From positions 1-7,653 of the forward strand of contig CACZPC010000266.1 of the NCBI GenBank assembly GCA_902782985.1: a stretch of 7,653 bases of DNA, given 5' to 3'. The position numbers were made by a program, and so were the translations under genes. This DNA is from Oscillospiraceae bacterium. Lineage in GTDB: Bacteria > Bacillota > Clostridia > Saccharofermentanales > Saccharofermentanaceae. Under the pieces are notes generated by a model. The model did no database searches. It was not told the origin of the DNA and saw only the letters and a program-made list of their open reading frames with translations. Numbering within the stretch: position 1 is the stretch's first letter; each line of letters opens with the position of its first letter. Shown in pieces: positions 1 to 5,409 of this stretch.

Positions 1-1259
1 AGTATCATCGGCTCTTCATCCTTTATCTTAAGAGCGGCATTGATACCCGCTACGATACCCTGGGCAGCTGCTTCCTCATAACCTGAAGATCCGTTTATCT
101 GGCCTGCAGTGAAAAGTCCCTCTACTACCTTTGATTCAAGCGTCGGCTTAAGTGACAGAGGCTCGACGAGATCATACTCGATAGCATAGGCACTTCTCTG
201 GATCATAGCCTCTTCAAGCCCGGGAAGGCTCCTTACCATCCTGACCTGGACTTCTTCGGGAAGCGAAGTACTGAAGCCCTGAAGATACATCTCGTTCGTA
301 TCACGTCCCATGGGCTCGACGAATATCTGATGTCTGTTCTTATCCTTGAATCTCATGAACTTATCTTCGATCGAAGGACAGTATCTGGGGCCGATGCCCG
401 TGATCACGCCGCTGTATAGAGGGGATCTGTCCATATTGGAACTGATGATCTCCCTGGTATTGTCCGTCGTCCATACCGACCAGCAGGGCACCTGATCCTG
501 AGGCACCGTTATACCGCGCATCTCATTATCGAAAGAGAATGGCGGCACATCCGTCTCGCCGTCCTGCCTTGTCATAACACTGAAATCGATCCTGCCTGAA
601 TTAACTCTTACCGGCGTACCGGTCTTAAATCTCAGTATCGGTATTCCCTTGGATGCCAAGGAAGCTGACAATCCTACCGATCTCGGAAGCCCGTCGGGAC
701 CGCTCAATGCGACTACTTCACCTCTTATGGTCCTGGATTCCATATAAGTACCGGAACATATGACAACGGCTTTTGCACTGTATACGGCTTTGCTTTCGGT
801 CATAACGCCGCATACCTTTATATTGTCATCGTCATCTGTCAGAAGATCCGTTATGTGAGCCTGTCTGATATCAAGACCTCTTACCTTCTCAAGGCGAGAC
901 TTCATAACAGCCGAGTACCTGCTCCTGTCCATCTGTGCGCGGGGTGAATAGACGGCCGGACCCTTGGATCTGTTGAGCATCCTCATCTGTATGCAGCATT
1001 CATCTGCCACTTTACCCATGATGCCGCCTAAAGCATCGATCTCACGGACAAGCTGTCCCTTTGCCGTTCCCCCTACACTCGGATTACACGGCAGATTGGC
1101 AATACTGTCGAGATAAAGAGTAAAAAGGATCGTACGAAGTCCGAGTCTTGCACAGGCATATGCCGCTTCACATCCGGCATGTCCCGCACCTACCACGGCT
1201 ACGTCGTATTCTCCTGCCATATATGCAAATTCAGTCTTTAATGCTTCTTCTATGTTCAT
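1..1259 (-). CDS. mnmG: tRNA uridine-5-carboxymethylaminomethyl modification enzyme MnmG (GidA), 3' end outside window
   Basis: This is the FAD-dependent subunit of the MnmE-MnmG complex, which adds (carboxymethyl)aminomethyl groups to wobble uridine 34 of certain tRNAs in the cytoplasm. I translated 419 uninterrupted codons, about two thirds of the usual 620-630 residues; the C-terminus, including the MnmE-binding part, lies off the left edge. Seen in the protein: the Rossmann FAD motif GAGHAG at residues 24-29, the LPCNPSVGG segment with Cys58 (matching catalytic Cys47 of E. coli), FKTGTP near 211-216, the family signature GPRYCPSIEDKFMRF near 290-304 with Cys294 (matching E. coli Cys277), and AGQINGSSGYEEAAAQG near 385-401. 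The ATG at 1259 lies one base past the mnmE stop, with AGGAAAA upstream inside mnmE, so translation is probably coupled. A later ATG (codon 14, position 1220) would sit nearer the usual N-terminus but has no ribosome binding site. Confidence 0.97.
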   Translation of the reverse strand, partial: MNIEEALKTEFAYMAGEYDVAVVGAGHAGCEAAYACARLGLRTILFTLYLDSIANLPCNPSVGGTAKGQLVREIDALGGIMGKVADECCIQMRMLNRSKGPAVYSPRAQMDRSRYSAVMKSRLEKVRGLDIRQAHITDLLTDDDDNIKVCGVMTESKAVYSAKAVVICSGTYMESRTIRGEVVALSGPDGLPRSVGLSASLASKGIPILRFKTGTPVRVNSGRIDFSVMTRQDGETDVPPFSFDNEMRGITVPQDQVPCWSVWTTDNTREIISSNMDRSPLYSGVITGIGPRYCPSIEDKFMRFKDKNRHQIFVEPMGRDTNEMYLQGFSTSLPEEVQVRMVRSLPGLEEAMIQRSAYAIEYDLVEPLSLKPTLESKVVEGLFTAGQINGSSGYEEAAAQGIVAGINAALKIKDEEPMI

Positions 1260-1260
1260 A

Positions 1261-2679
1261 TCATTTTCCTATACAGAATTTCGAGAAGATGGTATCCGCA
1301 AGTTCTGCCGATACGGTCTTACCGGTTACGGATCCGATATCATCAAGTGCTGCTCTTATCACGGATGATGCAATATCCTCTCCAAGACCGAGCTCCAATG
1401 CATTCAGCGCCTCGCAAAGCTTCCTCTCGGCACTTTCAAGGCACGCGCAATGCCTGCTGCTCATGACGGTTATATTATCCGATATGAGACCGCCTGCTTT
1501 CTCATATACTTCCGTTACGGCTTCCTCTATGCTCTTCAGGTTGATCCCGTCCTTAGCCGAGATCTCGGTAAACATATCAATACCCTTAGCTTTGAGCGCA
1601 TCCTCTATGGCATCTCTCTGCGGATTAATGCCTTCGTCTTTCTTTGTAAATACGGCTCTGGTCTTAGCCGCCGGAAGATCTTCGGATGTGCTGATGACCT
1701 CATCCAGTGATGTGTCAGGCGAGATCAGATAAAAGATAAGGTCGGCTTCCGATACGGCTGTGACCGCACGTCTTACTCCCATCTCCTCTATCCTGTCATC
1801 AGTCTGCCTGATACCCGCTGTATCGACTATTGTCACCGGGATATCATTTATTACGGTCTGAAGCTCGATAGTGTCCCTGGTAGTACCCGGAACTTCTGTA
1901 ACAATGGCTCTCTCAAAGCCGGCGATACTGTTAAGGAGCGTACTCTTGCCGCTGTTAGGAAGTCCTGCAAGAACGATCTTCATCCTCTGCGTAAGGATCT
2001 TTCCCTTTGCATAGCTCCTGATAAGTCCGTCCAGTCCCTCTATCGCCTCACGGCATAAAGAAGCAACATTATCGGTATTCTCGGGAGTATCATCATGTTC
2101 CGGAAATTCTACGATCATCTCGATAAGTGCAAGTGCCTTATAGAGGGTCTCTTCATATTGCGAAAGCTTCCCGGATAACTCACCGTGCATCTGAGAATTA
2201 GCCGCATCGAGACTTCTTCGCGAATCGGCTTCGATGACATCCATCACGGCTTCCGCTTCCGCCAGATCGAGCTTTCCGTTAATGAAAGCTCTCTTAGTGA
2301 ATTCGCCTCTTTCCGCCATTCTTGCCCCGAGGCTCTCCAGAACGCGCAAGATCTCCTGTTTTACGGCATTACCGCCATGGCAGGAGATCTCTATCATCTC
2401 ATCTCCCGTATAAGAATACGGGGCGACAAAATGAGTGATTATTACATTGTCCAATACTGCATCGGCTGAAGGATCCCTGAATTCGGCATATGCCGCCGTA
2501 TAACCCGGCATATCGGCAACAGTCCTGATACCGTTATCGAAAGTCCTGATGATCCTTATGCACTTATCTGCAATATCCGAGCTGCCTTCACCCGAAAGCC
2601 TTATGACAGCTATACCCGCCGTTCCCGAAGGAGTCGAGCATGCACAGAAAGGTCTGTTATCAAGCTCGGACGGAGTCAT
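1261..2679 (-). CDS. mnmE: tRNA modification GTPase MnmE (TrmE/ThdF)
   Basis: MnmE is the GTP-hydrolysing, folate-binding partner of MnmG in wobble U34 modification of tRNA. The 472-residue product has the normal family length and layout. The N-terminal tetrahydrofolate-binding domain covers about 1-120 (TPSGTAGIAVIRLSG at 16-30). A helical domain begins with GEFTKRAFINGKLDL at 125-139. The embedded G domain has G1 GLPNSGKST (239-247), G2 TTRDT (266-270), G3 DTAG (286-289), a variant G4 TKKD (345-348) and G5 SAK (374-376). The protein ends in the diagnostic FCIGK with Cys469. The ATG lies five bases after the jag stop and has no clear Shine-Dalgarno sequence, which suggests coupling to jag translation; the start still fits the family N-terminus. 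mnmG follows after one base, so the two complex partners are co-expressed. The only oddity is Thr in place of the usual Asn in the G4 motif. Confidence 0.98.
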   Translation of the reverse strand: MTPSELDNRPFCACSTPSGTAGIAVIRLSGEGSSDIADKCIRIIRTFDNGIRTVADMPGYTAAYAEFRDPSADAVLDNVIITHFVAPYSYTGDEMIEISCHGGNAVKQEILRVLESLGARMAERGEFTKRAFINGKLDLAEAEAVMDVIEADSRRSLDAANSQMHGELSGKLSQYEETLYKALALIEMIVEFPEHDDTPENTDNVASLCREAIEGLDGLIRSYAKGKILTQRMKIVLAGLPNSGKSTLLNSIAGFERAIVTEVPGTTRDTIELQTVINDIPVTIVDTAGIRQTDDRIEEMGVRRAVTAVSEADLIFYLISPDTSLDEVISTSEDLPAAKTRAVFTKKDEGINPQRDAIEDALKAKGIDMFTEISAKDGINLKSIEEAVTEVYEKAGGLISDNITVMSSRHCACLESAERKLCEALNALELGLGEDIASSVIRAALDDIGSVTGKTVSAELADTIFSKFCIGK

Positions 2680-2684
2680 ATTTA

Positions 2685-3371
2685 TCAGTTTGCAGGTGTT
2701 ACGATTACTCTTCTGTCGGGCTCTTCGCCTTCAGAATGAGTAGTTACACCGTTAACGTCCTGAAGATATGAGTGAACGATACGTCTCTCGGCAGGATTCA
2801 TTGCCTCCATGGCAACCTTGCGGCCTGTTCTTCTTACCTTGGAAGCGGCACGATCTGCAAGGTTCTTGATGACCTGCTCTCTGTGTCTCTTATAACCGCC
2901 GACATCAAGGTGTACGTGTACACGCTCCTCGCTGTGCTTATTGGCGATAAGATTTGTAAGATATGCGATAGACTCAAGTGTCTCACCGTGACGACCGATG
3001 GCTGCACCGCAATCAGCGCCTGAAACGGAGATGTAGATCGCATCATCCTCTCTGTAGGAATCCATATTACCGTGAATGCCGATACCGGAAAGGACCTCTG
3101 CAACGAACTGTACAGCAGCATCCTCAGCCTCACTTACTGCATCACCTTCGAAGCTTTCGTCATCACCATAGTAAACAACTTCCTCTTCCTCCTCGGAAAC
3201 ATCTGCCGTTACTTTAACTTCTGCTTCTTTACTGCCAAGACCAAGGAAACCTCCCTGAGGCTCATTAACGATCTCTATCTTAGCGTCATCCTTGGATACA
3301 CCGAGCTCTGCAAGAGCGCTCTCGATAGCTTCGTCGACTGTCTTTCCTGTCTTTACGACTGTCTTTTCCAT
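2685..3371 (-). CDS. jag: Jag/KhpB, RNA-binding protein with Jag-N, KH and R3H domains
   Basis: Jag (SpoIIIJ-associated protein, also KhpB) is a cytoplasmic RNA-binding protein; in streptococci and relatives it pairs with KhpA and affects cell division and envelope growth. The 228-residue product shows all three family domains in order. The Jag-N domain is at about 1-55, with the signature GGFLGLGSKEAEV at 40-52. A very acidic linker lies at about 59-85. The KH domain is at about 88-160 with the RNA-contacting GxxG loop GRHG at 126-129. The R3H domain is at about 165-228 with Arg196-x3-His200. The ATG has a good GGAGG site six bases upstream (3378-3382). The gene lies 20 bases after yidC, the usual arrangement from which Jag got its name, and five bases before mnmE. 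The domain order leaves little doubt about the family; its RNA targets cannot be read here. Confidence 0.96.
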   Translation of the reverse strand: MEKTVVKTGKTVDEAIESALAELGVSKDDAKIEIVNEPQGGFLGLGSKEAEVKVTADVSEEEEEVVYYGDDESFEGDAVSEAEDAAVQFVAEVLSGIGIHGNMDSYREDDAIYISVSGADCGAAIGRHGETLESIAYLTNLIANKHSEERVHVHLDVGGYKRHREQVIKNLADRAASKVRRTGRKVAMEAMNPAERRIVHSYLQDVNGVTTHSEGEEPDRRVIVTPAN

Positions 3372-3391
3372 ATATATCCTCCGTCAAAAGA

Positions 3392-4468
3392 TTATTTCTT
3401 CTTTTTCTTCTTGCCCTTATTCTCTTTTTTGTCAGAGGAACCGTCGGAAGACGTGTTCTTCTTAAAGGCATTAGCTTTCTTGGCTTCTATTTCCTTCTTC
3501 TTAAGCTCATAGGGCTTGGTAAAGAGGAAGAAAGTGATGATGTTAGTAGCGATACTCATTAAACCGCCGATGATCCAGTAAAGACCCATTGCGGCAGGAA
3601 GCGTGAATGTAGTCCAGAGCATGATGAGAGGCATCATCCAGTTCATCATCTTGGTTGTGGCTTCAGCCTGATCCTCAGGAGTCTGATCTCTTCTGGCGGG
3701 ATTATTCTTTGCTCTTTCCTTTGCTTCCTTCTGCTCCTTATAACCGGGCTTTAAGATCTGCATCATCTTCATCTGTGCGAGGTTGATAGCAAGAACAAGA
3801 AGCGGGAACAACAGGAGAGGGAGATATGTAGCAGGATCCTTGATGATCTCAAGCGGCTTCCAGGAAGGGATCTTGGTAAGATCAACACCGAGGAAGTTAA
3901 GATCCATCATCTGTCCCATTGCGATATAGCCCTTGGCTATACACTGATGCATGAATTCACTGTTGTGATTGAGTATATCGATAAGACCGATATGATTGAT
4001 CTCAGTTAAAGCTCTTAATCCCTTGCCGTCTGCCAATCCCTGCTCCTTGGCAAGCTCGATCATGCTGTTGATATTCTCTTTGGATATTCCTGAGATGTAA
4101 TGCAAAGGACCGCTTACGATTCGATACATGGGGATAAGGAGGAACATCTGGATAAGGGGAAGAAGACAGCCGGAGAAGCCCATGGCTCCGTTTTCCTTCT
4201 GCATCTTCATTACCTCTTCCTGATATCTCTGCTTATCGTCACCGTATTTACGCTGAAGTTCGGCAGTCTTGCCTGAAAGCGCCTGCATCTTGAGCATCGA
4301 CTTCTGGCTTCTGATATTTAAGGGGATAAGTGCCGCTCTAATGACAACGGTAAGAACTATGATGGCAATACCGTAATTACCGAAAAAATCAAAAAAGATC
4401 CTTGTAAGCCAACCGAAGAACTGAGCGATCGGTTCCCACAAAGAAAATTTCAAAACAATTAAATCCAT
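3392..4468 (-). CDS. yidC: Membrane protein insertase YidC/Oxa1 family (SpoIIIJ type)
   Basis: YidC inserts and folds membrane proteins, alone or with SecYEG. The 358-residue product has the Gram-positive form without the large extracytoplasmic P1 domain. Predicted membrane segments lie near residues 31-50, 97-117, 213-236, 276-292 and 296-317, with a further hydrophobic stretch at 8-29. Arg44 in VVIRAALIP matches the conserved arginine of the hydrophilic groove. A charged helical hairpin (about 52-95) follows the first segment, as in the cytoplasmic C1 region. The loop between segments two and three is long, about 95 residues, and carries FLGVDL at 192-197. No lipobox Cys is seen, unlike many Bacillus homologues. 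The C-terminus is strongly basic and ends in six lysines, as in homologues whose tail contacts the ribosome. The ATG has GGGAG six bases upstream, and yidD ends 12 bases before it. Confidence 0.97.
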   Translation of the reverse strand: MDLIVLKFSLWEPIAQFFGWLTRIFFDFFGNYGIAIIVLTVVIRAALIPLNIRSQKSMLKMQALSGKTAELQRKYGDDKQRYQEEVMKMQKENGAMGFSGCLLPLIQMFLLIPMYRIVSGPLHYISGISKENINSMIELAKEQGLADGKGLRALTEINHIGLIDILNHNSEFMHQCIAKGYIAMGQMMDLNFLGVDLTKIPSWKPLEIIKDPATYLPLLLFPLLVLAINLAQMKMMQILKPGYKEQKEAKERAKNNPARRDQTPEDQAEATTKMMNWMMPLIMLWTTFTLPAAMGLYWIIGGLMSIATNIITFFLFTKPYELKKKEIEAKKANAFKKNTSSDGSSDKKENKGKKKKKK

Positions 4469-4480
4469 TTATAACTCCCG

Positions 4481-4693
4481 TCAGCGAACAGGGTCATAAC
4501 CGCCTTTGGAAAAGGGATTGCACCGCACTATCCGCCAGATTCCACGGGGCAGACCTCTGATCACCCCGTATTTTTCCAAGCAACCGATCATGTACTCAGA
4601 ACAGGTAGGCAGATATTTACAATGATGACCCAATCCGGGCGAGATGTACTTCTGATACAGCTTGACTATACGGATCAGAAATCTAGCCGCCAC
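4481..4693 (-). CDS. yidD: Membrane protein insertion efficiency factor YidD
   Basis: YidD is a small, basic, membrane-associated protein that helps YidC-dependent insertion in E. coli. The 70-residue product is of family length and contains its core signatures: LYQKYISPGLGHHCKYLPTC at 12-31 with the CxxxPTCS cysteine cluster (Cys25, Cys31), then RIVRCNPFSKGGYDPV at 54-69. An amphipathic N-terminal helix (about 3-16) probably lies on the membrane. The start is GTG at 4693, supported by AGGAG eight bases upstream, which overlaps the TAG stop of rnpA. No ATG gives a family-like N-terminus. The gene lies 11 bases after rnpA and 12 bases before yidC, the standard position, so it should be translated from the same message as the insertase it assists. 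Confidence 0.96.
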   Translation of the reverse strand: MAARFLIRIVKLYQKYISPGLGHHCKYLPTCSEYMIGCLEKYGVIRGLPRGIWRIVRCNPFSKGGYDPVR

Positions 4694-4704
4694 ACCTGAT
4701 TCTC

Positions 4705-5070
4705 CTATACAAAGATCCTGAGCTTGCCCATCAGCCTCTCCATCTCTTCGGCAATATCCGAATATTCAGGCAGATGTTCACAGCTCCTTAAAGTGATCAC
4801 AATATCACATCCCTTGCATAAACCGGGCTCAAGGAGCCTGTATGCCTCTCTCATAAGCCTTCGAGCCCTGTTACGTCCCACTGCGCCAAGCTGCTTCTTG
4901 TTGGCACAGAAACCGACTCTTATAATGTCGGACGGGATAAGGGTCTCATAATGCTTAAGTCCTGCGGGGCGCCTGAATACATGAACCGTTATATGACGAC
5001 CGTTAGCATAAGTACCTCTGCGGTAAACTCTCGAGAATTCGTAGTTGAACCTTAAAGGTAAAGACGTCAA
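4705..5070 (-). CDS. rnpA: Ribonuclease P protein component RnpA
   Basis: RnpA is the protein cofactor of RNase P, which with the catalytic RNA cuts the 5' leader from precursor tRNAs. The product contains the family hallmark RNR motif, RNRARRLMREAYR (residues 66-78 from the chosen start), preceded by VGFCANKKQLGAVG, and the N-terminal FSRVYRRG segment that forms the RNA-binding cleft. At 121 or 124 residues it has the usual length. The start is not ATG. An in-frame TGA at 5083-5085 rules out anything upstream, leaving TTG at 5079 or TTG at 5070. I chose 5070 because GAGG (5081-5084) is only one base from the first but ten from the second; the other start would add three residues. Expression is likely low, owing to the weak start and the terminator hairpin just upstream that follows rpmH. 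Confidence 0.95.
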   Translation of the reverse strand: MTSLPLRFNYEFSRVYRRGTYANGRHITVHVFRRPAGLKHYETLIPSDIIRVGFCANKKQLGAVGRNRARRLMREAYRLLEPGLCKGCDIVITLRSCEHLPEYSDIAEEMERLMGKLRIFV

Positions 5071-5080
5071 TTCAAGCAAG

Positions 5081-5084
5081 CCTC
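5081..5084 (-). promoter_or_regulatory. Shine-Dalgarno site deciding the rnpA start
   Basis: GAGG on the minus strand lies ten bases before TTG at 5070 and only one base before TTG at 5079. It overlaps no other gene and is preceded by the T-tract of the rpmH terminator. It favours the inner TTG as the rnpA start, although a ten-base spacing is on the long side. Confidence 0.55.
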
Positions 5085-5098
5085 ACTTTGCGATATTG

Positions 5099-5125
5099 AA
5101 AAAAGGACCACGCGGGTGATCCTTA
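5099..5125 (-). terminator. Rho-independent terminator/attenuator between rpmH and rnpA
   Basis: Read on the minus strand, GGATCAC (5122-5116), a CCGC loop, and GTGGTCC (5111-5105) form a seven-base-pair stem with one G-T wobble, followed at once by six Ts (5104-5099). Two As of the rpmH TAA stop can extend the stem by pairing with the first Ts. The hairpin starts directly after the rpmH stop codon. No promoter is evident between it and rnpA, so genes downstream probably depend on readthrough, and the element would act as a partial terminator that sets L34 output above the rest. Confidence 0.88.
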
Positions 5126-5257
5126 TGCAGCGAGCTTCTTTCTGCCCTTAAGCCTTCTCCTCTTAAGAACGTCACGTCCGCTGCGAGTAGCCATTCTTGC
5201 GCGGAAACCGTGCTCTGTAGCTCTCTGTCTCTTCTTAGGCTGAAATGTCATCTTCAT
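5123..5257 (-). CDS. rpmH: 50S ribosomal protein L34
   Basis: L34 is a small basic protein of the large ribosomal subunit. The product is 44 residues, the typical bacterial length, and nearly every position fits the family: it opens with [13 protein letters not shown], continues [19 protein letters not shown], and ends [10 protein letters not shown]. It is very rich in Arg and Lys, as expected for a protein buried in rRNA. The ATG at 5257 has GGAGG nine bases upstream (5267-5271); a second ATG two codons later would give a less typical N-terminus. It is the first gene after a consensus promoter and is followed directly by a terminator hairpin, an arrangement suited to abundant short transcripts. 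Its neighbour upstream is a lipoprotein gene on the same strand, not the dnaA gene often found there. Confidence 0.98.
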   Translation of the reverse strand: MKMTFQPKKRQRATEHGFRARMATRSGRDVLKRRRLKGRKKLAA

Positions 5258-5325
5258 ACTCTATTTCCTCCGTCAATGATCTCTATACAAAACGCAATGA
5301 GCGCATATGTCGAACATAATTAGCC
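5258..5325 (-). promoter_or_regulatory. Predicted 5' leader of the rpmH transcript
   Basis: If transcription starts six or seven bases after the -10 box, the rpmH message has a leader of about 67 bases. It contains the GGAGG ribosome binding site (5267-5271) inside a TGACGGAGGA block that recurs before jag. It also contains a 14-codon reading frame (5317-5273) whose TGA lies immediately before the GGAGG. I see no strong stem-loop or known riboswitch motif in it. Confidence 0.5.
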
Positions 5326-5330
5326 TAACG

Positions 5331-5359
5331 ATTATATGCGAGAGTTCCGAAAATGTCAA
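5331..5359 (-). promoter_or_regulatory. Consensus sigma-A promoter of rpmH and the downstream cluster
   Basis: On the minus strand, TTGACA (5359-5354) and TATAAT (5336-5331) are separated by exactly 17 bases, a full match to the housekeeping sigma consensus in both boxes and spacing. The expected transcription start is near 5325, giving a leader of about 67 bases to the rpmH ATG. It lies in the only sizeable intergenic gap of the window. Short inverted repeats overlap the -35 box (5344-5364) and the -10/start region (5302-5340). This is the evident promoter for rpmH-rnpA-yidD-yidC-jag-mnmE-mnmG. Confidence 0.93.
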
Positions 5360-5409
5360 GGAACATGATATCCGATCAACTCTTCCGTCACCGTCAGGTA
5401 TCTCCCGTA

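Noticed and set aside
1148..1732. Plus-strand open frame of 194 codons across the mnmG-mnmE junction
   Set aside because: It lies wholly antisense to two well-supported genes, has no ribosome binding site, and its product is low-complexity Ser/Leu-rich sequence with no recognisable motif.
3072..3512. Plus-strand open frame of 146 codons opposite jag and the yidC tail
   Set aside because: Its Phe-rich end is the complement of the YidC lysine tail, and both genes below it are certain.
5311..5317. SOS (LexA) box suggested by cgaacat in the rpmH leader
   Set aside because: Only one half-site is present; the matching half at the required spacing is missing.
5258..5409. Possible replication origin in the gap upstream of rpmH
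   Set aside because: No DnaA boxes or AT-rich unwinding repeats are seen; the gap is explained by a promoter and leader.
5360..5409. Terminator after the lipoprotein gene
   Set aside because: No stable hairpin followed by a T-tract is visible on the minus strand, so readthrough from alr-lipoprotein into rpmH cannot be excluded.
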